Assembly (NCBI RefSeq): GCF_008086205.1
Contig: NZ_VSKK01000002.1
Span: 124,001 to 188,000, forward strand
Reading direction: 5' to 3'
From: Bizionia myxarmorum
GTDB taxonomy: Bacteria > Bacteroidota > Bacteroidia > Flavobacteriales > Flavobacteriaceae
Length of the DNA stretch: 64,000 bases
Of this stretch, positions 30,709-38,983 are shown in pieces (within the stretch, counting starts at the first letter, position 1; every line of letters begins with the position of its first letter). The notes under the pieces are model-generated. The model worked only from the letters and a program-made list of their open reading frames with translations, ran no database searches and was not told where the DNA came from. Made by a program: the position numbers and the translations under genes.

Positions 30709-33700
30709 TTAATTGCTAACTATAACCCATTCGCCTTTGGCAAGAAGTGGTTCGGCTTGTTTAAACTTGACCGTTTTATTTTCACCGCTCATGACGTGTT
30801 TTATGGTTACCTTATCATTACGGCCAATTTTAGGACTATCACGTACAATAGTTTCCACAGTTTCGGCTTGACGTTGGGTGTTGCCAGCTTCACGACTTTG
30901 AGCAGAGCGTTCATCTAAATTCGGAATTTCTTCTTTTTGAGTTTGAAGTTTTTCTCTTTTATTAGACTGACGCGCTTCTTGAATAGCATCAACGGTTTCC
31001 GAAGGTAATTCACCTTTAAATAAGAATGAAATAACCTCTTTATTCACTTTATCAATCATGCTTTTAAATAATTCAAAAGCTTCGAATTTATAAATAAGAA
31101 GTGGATCTTTTTGCTCGTGAACAGCTAGTTGAACAGATTGTTTCAACTCATCCATTTTACGTAAATGTGTTTTCCAAGAATCATCCACAATTGCTAGTGT
31201 AATGTTTTTCTCAAAATCATTCACTAATTGCTTCCCACCAGTTTCATAGGCTTTTTCAAGATCTGTTACTACTTGAATACTTTTCACACCATCGGTAAAT
31301 GGTACTACGATACGTTTAAATTTATCACGTTGAGTTTCGTATACATTTTTAATAACCGGAAAGGCTAATTCCGCATTACGTTCCATTTTAGCACGGTAAT
31401 GCTCAAAAGCAGCTTTATAAAGTTTACCAGCTAATTCCTGAACACTTAATTTGGCAAATTCTGCTTCCGTAATTGGTGAACTCATAGAGAAATACCGAAT
31501 TAATTCAAATTCGAAATTCTTATAATCGTTTGCAGCTTTATTTGTTTCCGCAATACCTTCAGATGTGTCGTAAATCATGTTAGCTAAATCCACACGTAAA
31601 CGCTCACCATGTAAAGCGTGGTGACGACGTTTATAAACAACTTCACGTTGTGAATTCATAACATCATCATATTCTAATAAACGCTTACGCACACCAAAGT
31701 TATTTTCCTCAACTTTTTTCTGTGCGCGTTCAATAGATTTTGAAATCATAGAATGCTGAATCACTTCACCTTCTTCTAATCCCATTCTATCCATCATTTT
31801 GGCAATACGTTCAGAACCAAAAAGACGCATTAAATTATCTTCTAACGATACATAAAACTGTGAGCTTCCTGGATCACCTTGACGACCAGCACGACCACGT
31901 AACTGACGGTCAACACGACGAGAGTCATGACGTTCCGTACCAACGATGGCCAAACCACCTACTTTTTTAACCGCATCAATCAATTTAATATCCGTACCAC
32001 GACCAGCCATGTTAGTAGCAATGGTTACTTGACCTGGCTGACCAGCTTCGGCAACAATATCGGCCTCTTTTTTATGAAGTTTAGCGTTCAATACATTATG
32101 AGGTACTTTTCTAATAGAAAGCATTTTTCCTAATAACTCACTAATCTCTACATTCGTCGTACCAATAAGAATAGGACGACCAGCTTCCGATAGTTTCGTT
32201 ACTTCATCAATAACGGCGTTGTATTTTTCACGTTTGGTTTTATACACTAAATCCTGACGATCATCACGTGCAATAGGTCTGTTGGTTGGAATTTCAACCA
32301 CATCCAATTTGTATATTTCCCAGAATTCTCCTGCTTCAGTCACAGCAGTACCTGTCATACCTGAAAGTTTGCGGTACATTCTAAAGTAATTTTGAAGTGT
32401 TACCGTTGCAAATGTTTGGGTAGCATCTTCAATTTTTACGTTTTCTTTGGCTTCAATTGCTTGGTGTAAACCGTCACTATAACGACGACCATCCATAATA
32501 CGACCGGTTTGCTCATCTACAATCATCACCTTGTTTTCCATGACTACATACTGGTTGTCTTTTTCAAACAAAGCGTATGCTTTAAGTAATTGGTTTAAGG
32601 TGTGAATACGTTCTGATTTAATGCCGTAATCTCTGAATAAATCTTCTTTTAAATTAGCTTCTTCTTCTGATGATAGGTTTTGATTTTCTATTTTAGAAAT
32701 CTCCATACCAATTTCTGGCATCACAAAGAAATTCGGATCATCTTCACCAGACAGGAATTCAATTCCTTTATCCGTTAATTCAATCTGATTGTTTTTCTCT
32801 TCAATAACGTAGTACAATTCCGTGTCAATTTTAGGCATCTCCCGGTTATTGTCCTGCATGTAGTAGTTCTCCGTTTTCTGAAGTAATTGTTTAATTCCTT
32901 CTTCACTTAAAAACTTAATTAATGCTTTATTTTTAGGAATACCTCTGTAAGCACGCAATAATTGCACACCACCTTCTTTGGTATTACCTTCAGCAATAAG
33001 TTTCTTGGCATCGGCTAAAACACCGGTCAGGTATTTACGTTGCACAGAAACAATACTGTCTACTTTTGGTTTTAGTTCGGTAAATTCATGACGATCACCT
33101 TGAGGAATAGGTCCTGAAATAATAAGTGGGGTACGGGCATCATCAATTAAAACCGAATCCACCTCATCCACAATGGCGTAATGGTGCGGACGTTGTACTA
33201 AATCTTCTGGTGCATGGGCCATATTATCACGTAAATAATCGAAACCAAATTCGTTATTTGTTCCGTAAGTAATATCTGCTGCATAGGCTGCTTTACGCGC
33301 TGCGGAATTGGGTTGGTGGTAATCAATACAATCCACACGCATACCGTGGAATTCAAATATTGGTGCCATCCACGCGCTATCACGTTTGGCCAGGTAATCA
33401 TTCACCGTTACTAAATGCACGCCTTTTCCAGCAAGCGCATTTAAATAAACAGGAAGTGTTGCTACCAAGGTTTTACCTTCACCTGTATGCATCTCGGCAA
33501 TTTTACCTTGGTGCATGGCGATACCACCAATTAACTGAACATCATAATGAATCATGTCCCAGATAATTGGTTTTCCAGCCGCATCCCAAGAGTTTGCCCA
33601 AACGGCTTGATCATCTTGAAGACTCACATAGTCCTTTTCACCAGAAATTTCACGATCGAAAGTATTTGCCGTCACAGAAATACTGGTATTGTGAACAAAG

Positions 33701-34065
33701 CGCTTGGCTGTTTCTTTAACCACAGCAAATGCTTCTGGGAGAATATCATTCAGCACCTCTTCCGTAACCGTATAAATATTATCCTTGATTTTATCTATTT
33801 CTAGATAAATATCTTCCCGTTGATCAATATCTTCAGTTTCCTCTGCTTTTTTAAGAAGCTCATCAATAGTCGTGTTGAGCGGTTGCCTGGCTTCGGCTAT
33901 TTTATCTTTAAAGTAGGCTGTTTTCGCACGTAGCTCATCATGAGATAATTGCTCAATAGCGGCTTCGTATGTTTTAATTTTTTCAACTATAGGCATGATG
34001 GCTTTGACGTCTTGTTTCGACTTGTCGCCAACAAATACCTTAAGGACTGAATCTAAAAAACTCAT
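30709..34065 (-). CDS. secA: Preprotein translocase ATPase SecA
   Basis: 1118 residues, longer than the ~900 of E. coli but normal for Bacteroidota, which carry an insertion in the first nucleotide-binding domain. Motifs: MHTGEGKTLVATLP (Walker A), VDEVDSVLIDDARTPLIISG, NMAGRGTDIKL, ERHDSRRVDRQLRGRAGRQG (motif VI). The C-terminal cysteine zinc motif found in proteobacteria is absent; the protein ends in a basic then beta-like tail (KHVMSGENKTVKFKQ). It drives Sec export through SecYEG. The gene is a single unit with its own terminator. Confidence 0.97.
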   Translation of the reverse strand: MSFLDSVLKVFVGDKSKQDVKAIMPIVEKIKTYEAAIEQLSHDELRAKTAYFKDKIAEARQPLNTTIDELLKKAEETEDIDQREDIYLEIDKIKDNIYTVTEEVLNDILPEAFAVVKETAKRFVHNTSISVTANTFDREISGEKDYVSLQDDQAVWANSWDAAGKPIIWDMIHYDVQLIGGIAMHQGKIAEMHTGEGKTLVATLPVYLNALAGKGVHLVTVNDYLAKRDSAWMAPIFEFHGMRVDCIDYHQPNSAARKAAYAADITYGTNNEFGFDYLRDNMAHAPEDLVQRPHHYAIVDEVDSVLIDDARTPLIISGPIPQGDRHEFTELKPKVDSIVSVQRKYLTGVLADAKKLIAEGNTKEGGVQLLRAYRGIPKNKALIKFLSEEGIKQLLQKTENYYMQDNNREMPKIDTELYYVIEEKNNQIELTDKGIEFLSGEDDPNFFVMPEIGMEISKIENQNLSSEEEANLKEDLFRDYGIKSERIHTLNQLLKAYALFEKDNQYVVMENKVMIVDEQTGRIMDGRRYSDGLHQAIEAKENVKIEDATQTFATVTLQNYFRMYRKLSGMTGTAVTEAGEFWEIYKLDVVEIPTNRPIARDDRQDLVYKTKREKYNAVIDEVTKLSEAGRPILIGTTNVEISELLGKMLSIRKVPHNVLNAKLHKKEADIVAEAGQPGQVTIATNMAGRGTDIKLIDAVKKVGGLAIVGTERHDSRRVDRQLRGRAGRQGDPGSSQFYVSLEDNLMRLFGSERIAKMMDRMGLEEGEVIQHSMISKSIERAQKKVEENNFGVRKRLLEYDDVMNSQREVVYKRRHHALHGERLRVDLANMIYDTSEGIAETNKAANDYKNFEFELIRYFSMSSPITEAEFAKLSVQELAGKLYKAAFEHYRAKMERNAELAFPVIKNVYETQRDKFKRIVVPFTDGVKSIQVVTDLEKAYETGGKQLVNDFEKNITLAIVDDSWKTHLRKMDELKQSVQLAVHEQKDPLLIYKFEAFELFKSMIDKVNKEVISFLFKGELPSETVDAIQEARQSNKREKLQTQKEEIPNLDERSAQSREAGNTQRQAETVETIVRDSPKIGRNDKVTIKHVMSGENKTVKFKQAEPLLAKGEWVIVSN

Positions 34066-34176
34066 CTGTTAGGTGTTTATGGTTTTATTAGTATTTCACT
34101 AATATTAAATTTATGTTTTGTTTTTCTGGAGTACAAAAAAACGTTTTTTGTTCGAGTTTTTTATATAATAATGCAT

Positions 34177-34203
34177 AAAAAAAGCCTCTAGACGAGACTT
34201 TTT
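34177..34203 (-). terminator. Intrinsic terminator after the DUF2795 gene
   Basis: On the minus strand AAAAAGTCTC pairs with GAGGCTTTTT (one G-U pair) around a 5-base loop and ends in a seven-T run. It begins 15 bases after the stop codon. Confidence 0.85.
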
Positions 34204-34217
34204 AAATTTAAATATTA

Positions 34218-34439
34218 TTAATATTCATCCTCATTCCAGAGGTAATCTTCGTCTGTTGGATAATCCGGCCAGATTTCTTGAATAGACTCATATGAGTCAC
34301 CTTCATCTTCTATAGATTGCAAATTCTCTACAACTTCTAATGGCGCTCCCGTTCTGATTGAATAATCAATTAGTTCGTCTTTAGACGCTGGCCAAGGCGC
34401 ATCACTTAAATAGGATGCTAATTCTAATGTCCAATACAT
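34218..34439 (-). CDS. DUF2795 family protein
   Basis: 73 residues matching DUF2795 from memory: MYWTLELASYLSDAPWPASK, DELIDYSIRTGAPLEVVENL, then an acidic tail rich in Asp, Glu and Tyr. The family is short, soluble and of unknown function, and common in Bacteroidota. It is a single-gene unit with a well-formed promoter upstream and a terminator downstream, which suggests it is well expressed. Confidence 0.85.
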   Translation of the reverse strand: MYWTLELASYLSDAPWPASKDELIDYSIRTGAPLEVVENLQSIEDEGDSYESIQEIWPDYPTDEDYLWNEDEY

Positions 34440-34462
34440 TTGTAATTCGTTTTAATTTTTTG

Positions 34463-34492
34463 CAAAAATAAATTTTTATTTTATATACACAA
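34463..34492 (-). promoter_or_regulatory. Promoter of the DUF2795 gene
   Basis: On the minus strand TTG (34492-34490), 19 bases, then TATTTTTG (34470-34463): a full match to the Bacteroidota TTG-N19-TAnnTTTG pattern, 23 bases before the ATG. Confidence 0.75.
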
Positions 34493-34589
34493 GAAAAAAA
34501 TCAATTAATTACACATTATTTACAAGAACGTGCCTTCAAAGGCTTATTTTAAACCTTTTAAAGGAAATAATTTAGCAGAATTGAAATGA

Positions 34590-35162
34590 TTAGGTCTTTT
34601 CAGGAATCCACTGCACTTCATCTGCGTTCAACTCAAAAGACAACTTTCGTGCCAACACAAAAATGTAGTCAGATAGCCTATTTAAATACTTTAGCGCCAT
34701 TGGATCAACAGGGTCTAAATCGTTTAAGGCAGAGGCTAAACGTTCCGCACGGCGGCAAACGGTCCGTGCTATGTGACAGAATGACACGGTTTGATGACCG
34801 CCTGGTAATACAAAATGTGTCATAGGTGGTAAAGCGGCATTCATGTGGTCTATTTCTTGTTCTAGGCGCTCAATATTCTCTGTTGAAATTTTAGGAATGT
34901 TTAAACGCTCCTTTCCATTTTTTAGAATGGCTTTTGCCGGATCGGTTGCTAGAATAGCCCCTACGGTAAACAAGCGGTCTTGAATATGTATCAGTATTTC
35001 CTTGTAATGGGTGTCGATATCCTGATCGCGAATAAGGCCTAGGTGTGAGTTTAATTCATCTACCGTGCCGTAGCTATCAATGCGTATATGGTGTTTCGGG
35101 ACGCGGGTGCCGCCAAATAATGCGGTGGTGCCTTTATCGCCTGTTTTTGTATAGATTTTCAT
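34590..35162 (-). CDS. Cob(I)yrinic acid a,c-diamide adenosyltransferase, PduO type
   Basis: 190 residues from the ATG at 35162 (a longer frame to 35210 overlaps the promoter). Transfers adenosyl from ATP to cob(I)alamin, giving coenzyme B12. The N-terminal ATP loop MKIYTKTGDKGTTALFGG, the DSYGTVDELNSHLG motif, LPGGHQTVSFCHIARTVCRR and the C-terminal LFVLARK-type motif (DYIFVLARKLSFEL) are all present. It may serve the methylmalonyl-CoA mutase implied by meaB. The gene is monocistronic. Confidence 0.93.
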   Translation of the reverse strand: MKIYTKTGDKGTTALFGGTRVPKHHIRIDSYGTVDELNSHLGLIRDQDIDTHYKEILIHIQDRLFTVGAILATDPAKAILKNGKERLNIPKISTENIERLEQEIDHMNAALPPMTHFVLPGGHQTVSFCHIARTVCRRAERLASALNDLDPVDPMALKYLNRLSDYIFVLARKLSFELNADEVQWIPEKT

Positions 35163-35180
35163 AATACTGTATTTGATTAC

Positions 35181-35210
35181 CAAAGTTAATGGATATGTGG
35201 GATTGGGCAA
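35181..35210 (-). promoter_or_regulatory. Promoter of the adenosyltransferase gene
   Basis: On the minus strand TTTG with its TTG at 35210-35208, 19 bases, then TAACTTTG (35188-35181), matching TTG-N19-TAnnTTTG, 18 bases before ATG 35162. This fixes the start. Confidence 0.75.
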
Positions 35211-35224
35211 AGGATTATTTTTGG

Positions 35225-35391
35225 TTTGTTTGATGTTGTTGGTTGTGGAGGTGTTTGTTGTTGAGGTGTTTGTTGTGGGGTTGAGCGGATGTGCGGATGA
35301 GAAGATGTGTGGATGCGCGGATTTGAGGATGTGTGGATTTGCGGGTGTGCAAATTGGTGGATGTGCGGATGAGGGGATATGAGGATGTTTG
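35225..35391. repeat. Tandem repeats: GAGGTGTTTGTTG copies, then 13 octamers
   Basis: Positions 35288-35391 read as 13 consecutive 8-base units of the type GATGTGYG (variants gatgagaa, gatttgag, gatatgag) with no phase slip. Just before, a ~15-base unit gaggtgtttgttgtt occurs twice, and related ttgttgtt motifs follow. The G/T bias makes long open frames in both directions, which I do not consider genes. The array is just upstream of the adenosyltransferase promoter. Confidence 0.8.
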
Positions 35392-35469
35392 TTGTTAAGT
35401 TGTTTGTTGTTGAGTTGTGATTGAGGTTTGGAGATTTTCTAAAATGCAGCGAACTTAAGAAACAATGTG

Positions 35470-35613
35470 GGGTCATTGCGAGGACGAAGGACGTGGCAAT
35501 CTTATCAAGTATTGTGGAGCACTTTAAATGACATTTAGAGGTGTTTAGGATAACTCGAAGAGTAGGAGGAAATGATTAACAGATTGCCACGGTCGTGCCT
35601 CCCTCGCAATGAC
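35470..35613. repeat. Inverted pair of REP-like B elements
   Basis: 35470-35503 reads gtcattgcgagg...ggcaatctt, and 35580-35613 contains agattgccacgg...ctcgcaatgac, the same element in opposite orientation about 76 bases away. Both match the B element of the arrays at 36.7, 42.4, 45.1 and 46.5 kb. Together they could form a long hairpin. Confidence 0.8.
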
Positions 35614-35660
35614 GTACATGCGTGTTAAAAACCTGATATAACGCTCACAATGGGACAACG

Positions 35661-35820
35661 GCTAAATCACTGCACTTCGACTGCGCTCAGGGTGACAGTG
35701 GCTGAATCACCACACTTCGGCTGCGTTTGGTGGGACAGGGGCTCAATTACCACACTTCAACTGCGCTCAGTGTGACAGGGATTAAATCACCATACTTCGA
35801 CTGTGCTCAGTGGGACAGGG
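35661..35820. repeat. Four tandem 40-bp repeats
   Basis: Units start at 35661, 35701, 35741 and 35781, each exactly 40 bases, with the pattern gctaaatcaccacacttc + gactgcgctcagtgtgac + aggg and 70-90 percent mutual identity by eye. A fifth partial unit (gctaaatc) begins at 35821 and supplies the stop codon of the next gene. Confidence 0.85.
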
Positions 35821-35821
35821 G

Positions 35822-36586
35822 CTAAATCCGGATGGTGAAATGTTCTTTTTCTTGTTCTTTTCGGAAAAAGACAAAGCCCCAAAAGAAGGTGTCGATGGTT
35901 ACGGTTACCTGGGGATGGTTTTTGATGGTTTCCCAGGCTTCTGTCATGCCTTCGGACCAGTAAATGTCATCAAAAATGAAAACGGTGTCGTTATGGACTG
36001 TTGACAGCAGGGCTTCAAAATAGTTTAGGGTGGCTTCTTTGGTGTGATTGCCATCAAAGAATACTAAATCCCAAGATGGTTGGTTGGGTTGGTTTAGATG
36101 TTGCCTAAAATCACCTGTTAGGAATTGGATGTTAGGGTAGTTGGCTAAATTATCTTGAGTGCATTTTGTGATGTTTAGGCAGCCTTCAATCGTGGTAATA
36201 TGGGTTTCAGGATGTCCTAAATGCATGGCTTGGGTAGCAATGCCCAAAGAAGTGCCTAGCTCTAGAATGTGTTGTGGTTTGAAATATTGGGTTAATCGGA
36301 ACCACAATTTGGCTCGTTTTAAGGTCGTGCCCGATGTTTTGGCTATTTCTGCAATCCGTCTTTGGTTGCTGCTGGTTTTTTTAGAACCAGGGCCTAAATC
36401 GGTTATGGTTAATTCTTGTTTGTTTTTAAGAAGTGCTTGTCTGTACTTCTTTAAGTCTTGGTAGGCTGGGTATTTTGTTTTATCGTAGAAGCATTTGGTG
36501 ATGAGCTGATATACAAAAGGGGAGTGGACTCCGTGTTGATTGGAGGATTTTGAGAGGAATTTTATGTATTTTTTTTGTTGGTACAC
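35822..36586 (-). CDS. Class I SAM-dependent methyltransferase
   Basis: 254 residues, Rossmann fold. Motif I is HILELGTSLGIATQAMHLG, the acidic end of strand 2 is HITTIEGCLNITKC, and WDLVFFDGNHTKEATLNYFE with FIFDDIYWSEGMTEAW resembles O-methyltransferases. The start is a GTG (36584-36586); an in-frame stop at 36611-36613 leaves no ATG upstream, and YIKFLSKSSNQHGVHSPFVY is the expected N-terminus. The stop codon lies in the first bases of a 40-bp repeat, and a heptamer array begins 8 bases upstream of the GTG. The substrate is unknown. Confidence 0.85.
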   Translation of the reverse strand: MYQQKKYIKFLSKSSNQHGVHSPFVYQLITKCFYDKTKYPAYQDLKKYRQALLKNKQELTITDLGPGSKKTSSNQRRIAEIAKTSGTTLKRAKLWFRLTQYFKPQHILELGTSLGIATQAMHLGHPETHITTIEGCLNITKCTQDNLANYPNIQFLTGDFRQHLNQPNQPSWDLVFFDGNHTKEATLNYFEALLSTVHNDTVFIFDDIYWSEGMTEAWETIKNHPQVTVTIDTFFWGFVFFRKEQEKEHFTIRI

Positions 36587-36594
36587 GGTTTGGT

Positions 36595-36671
36595 GTTCAA
36601 GGTTTGAGGTTTAAGATTCAAGGTTCAAGGTTTAAAATTCAAGGTTCAAGGTTCAAGGTTCAAGGTTCAAG
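36595..36671. repeat. Heptamer tandem array (11 units of GTTCAAG type)
   Basis: Eleven consecutive 7-base units in perfect phase: gttcaag, gtttgag, gtttaag, attcaag, gttcaag, gtttaaa, attcaag, then four gttcaag, followed by gttggct. It sits directly upstream of the GTG start of the minus-strand methyltransferase gene. Confidence 0.9.
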
Positions 36672-36708
36672 GTTGGCTGGCTTGAAATTATGGCTGATTA
36701 TCATGGGG

Positions 36709-36986
36709 TTGCCGCGTCGTTCCTTCGTCACTCCTCGCAATGACATGAAATTATGGCTGATTATCATGGGGTTGCCGCGTCGCTTCGCTCCTCGCAATGA
36801 CTCGAAGTTTTGGTTGAATGACATACAGATTGCCGCGTCGTTCCTTCGTCACTCCTCGCAATGACATGAAATTATGGCTTCTTTTCATGGGGTTGCCGCG
36901 TCGCTTCGTTCCTTGCAATGACTCGAAGTTTTGGTTGAATGACATACAGATTGCCGCGTCGTTCCTTCGTCTCTCCTCGCAATGAC
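36709..36986. repeat. REP-like B element array with ~120-bp higher-order period
   Basis: Five B elements (core ttgccgcgtcgttccttcg ... ctcgcaatgac) near 36709, 36771, 36829, 36891 and 36950. Alternating linkers (gaaattatggct... and tcgaagttttggttgaatgacat) make the whole block repeat with a 120-121 base period. With the heptamer array it fills the 434-base gap between the methyltransferase and ABC-F genes. Confidence 0.85.
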
Positions 36987-37020
36987 GTTTGCGGGAGAGC
37001 GCGCTTAACTCCGCTGAAAA

Positions 37021-38880
37021 CTAATCCTCTAGCTTTGAGCTTAATTCAAACCAACGCATTTCTTTTTCGGCTACTTCATCAATTGTTTTCTGTAGCTTTT
37101 CAGAGAGTTTATTGATTTCTTCTGGTGATAAGTCGGGGTTTAGGAATTGCTTTTCTAGTTCTGTTTTATCAAATTCCAGACTGCTTATTTTGCTTTCTAA
37201 ATTCTTATATTCTTTTTGTTCGTTATAGGTTAATGACGCATTGCTATCTTTTTTCCACTGCTTCTTATCTTTTTTATCCTCGTCATTAGATTCTGGTTCT
37301 TTGCTATCTTCATAGGTTCTGAAATCCGAATAGTTACCTGGGAAATCTTCCACAACCCCTTCACCACGAAACACCCAAAGGTGATCGACAATCTTATCCA
37401 TAAAATACCTGTCGTGAGATACGACCAATAAACAACCTGGGAAGTCTAATAGGAAACTTTCCAATACGTTTAGGGTTACAATATCCAAATCGTTAGTCGG
37501 TTCATCCAGAATTAGAAAGTTGGGATTCTGAATTAAAATGGTACATAAATAGAGTCGCTTGCGTTCGCCACCACTTAACTTTTCAACAAAATCATATTGC
37601 TTTTTTCTACTGAATAAAAAGCGTTCTAATAATTGCCCAGCACTAATTTGCTTGCCTTTCTTTAGCGGAATAAACTCGCCAAATTCTTTAATGACATCAA
37701 TTACTTTTTGGTTTGGTTTAATGTCGATTCCCGTTTGGGTATAATAGCCAAACTTGATGGTTTCACCAAGGACTACTTTCCCTGAATCGGGTTCTTGCAG
37801 TTGGGTTATGATATTTAAGAAGGTAGATTTTCCGGTTCCATTCTTCCCAATAATACCAATACGTTCGCCCTTTTTGAAGGTGTATTCAAACTGGTCAAGA
37901 ATCACTTTATCTTTAAAACTTTTACTGACCTTATGAAGCTCTAATATTTTAGAACCCATACGGTCCATGTTCAGTTCTAACTGAATTTCATGGTCTTGAC
38001 GGCGTTGACTAGCGCGGTGTTTAATATCGTGGAAATCGTCAATTCTAGACTTGGATTTGGTGGTACGGGCTTTGGGTTGCTTGCGCATCCAATCCAATTC
38101 CTTTTTAAAGAGTTGTTTGGCTTTACCTGTTTCCGTGGCTTCGTTTTCAATTCTAGCTTCTCTTTTCTCTAAGTAGTAGGAGTAATTTCCCTTGTAAGTA
38201 TAGAGTTGGCCATGATCTAATTCAATGATTTCATTACAAACGCGTTCTAGAAAATACCGGTCGTGAGTCACCATGAACAAGGTAATTTGTTCTTTGGCAA
38301 AGAAATCTTCTAACCACTCAATCATTTCTAAATCCAAATGGTTGGTAGGCTCATCGAGAATTAATAAGTCTGGTTTTTTAAGTAAGGCATTGGCCAAAGC
38401 CAAGCGTTTTTTCTGTCCGCCAGAAAGTGCGCTCACCTTTTGGTTGAGGTTATCCAATTTCAATTGGGACAAAATAAGCTTGTATTGGGTTTCGAAATCC
38501 CAAGCTTGGTGGACTTCCATCTTTTCAAAAGCCTTTTGGTAGGCTTCGGAGTCTTCCGGGTTTTCTAAAGCCTTTTCATAGTCCTTAATAACGTCCAGAA
38601 TGGGGTTAGAGGTATCAAAAATAGCTTCTTCAACAGTTAGGTCTTGATTTAAGTCTGGATCTTGAGAGAGCACGGCCACGGTAATCCCTTTTCGGAAGGT
38701 GATTTGGCCCGTATCAGCTGTGTCTTTTCCAGCCAGCATGTTTAAAATAGAGGTTTTTCCCGTTCCATTTTTAGCCACGAAGGCAATTTTCTGATCTTGA
38801 TGAATGCTAAAGGACAGATTTTCAAATAGCGTTAATTCGCCATAAGATTTCGATATATTTTCAACAGTAAGGTAGTTCAA
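37021..38880 (-). CDS. ABC-F family ATPase (Uup-like)
   Basis: 619 residues with two ABC cassettes and no membrane segments. Walker A: VAKNGTGKTSILNML and IGKNGTGKSTFLNII; signatures: LSGGQKKRLALANALL and LSGGERKRLYLCTILI; a linker rich in Arg/Lys lies between the cassettes and a charged coiled-coil tail is at the C-terminus, as in Uup. ABC-F proteins act on the ribosome or DNA structures rather than in transport. The start must be TTG at 38880 (protein MNYLTVENISKSYGE) because an in-frame TAA lies two codons upstream. It is divergent from wza. Confidence 0.92.
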   Translation of the reverse strand: MNYLTVENISKSYGELTLFENLSFSIHQDQKIAFVAKNGTGKTSILNMLAGKDTADTGQITFRKGITVAVLSQDPDLNQDLTVEEAIFDTSNPILDVIKDYEKALENPEDSEAYQKAFEKMEVHQAWDFETQYKLILSQLKLDNLNQKVSALSGGQKKRLALANALLKKPDLLILDEPTNHLDLEMIEWLEDFFAKEQITLFMVTHDRYFLERVCNEIIELDHGQLYTYKGNYSYYLEKREARIENEATETGKAKQLFKKELDWMRKQPKARTTKSKSRIDDFHDIKHRASQRRQDHEIQLELNMDRMGSKILELHKVSKSFKDKVILDQFEYTFKKGERIGIIGKNGTGKSTFLNIITQLQEPDSGKVVLGETIKFGYYTQTGIDIKPNQKVIDVIKEFGEFIPLKKGKQISAGQLLERFLFSRKKQYDFVEKLSGGERKRLYLCTILIQNPNFLILDEPTNDLDIVTLNVLESFLLDFPGCLLVVSHDRYFMDKIVDHLWVFRGEGVVEDFPGNYSDFRTYEDSKEPESNDEDKKDKKQWKKDSNASLTYNEQKEYKNLESKISSLEFDKTELEKQFLNPDLSPEEINKLSEKLQKTIDEVAEKEMRWFELSSKLED

Positions 38881-38930
38881 CGTTTATTTTTTTGCAAAGA
38901 ACGGCAATAATTCAAAATTTATACGATAAG

Positions 38931-38961
38931 TTTTGATATTCCTACTGAAAAGCTATATTTG
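38931..38961 (+). promoter_or_regulatory. Promoter of the wza-wzc polysaccharide export genes
   Basis: TTTTG (TTG at 38933-38935), 18 bases, then TATATTTG (38954-38961), a full match to the Bacteroidota promoter pattern. It lies 22 bases before the ATG at 38984 and fixes that start over a longer upstream frame. Confidence 0.75.
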
Positions 38962-38983
38962 TGAAGAAACTTGCACCCTCACC

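Noticed and set aside
35173-35476. Open frames on both strands across 35.2-35.5 kb
   Set aside because: They consist only of octamer and G/T-rich tandem repeats and have the periodic composition expected of repeats, not of protein.
36550-36945. Frames through the heptamer and B-element block
   Set aside because: Repeat-derived on both strands with no homology that I recognise.
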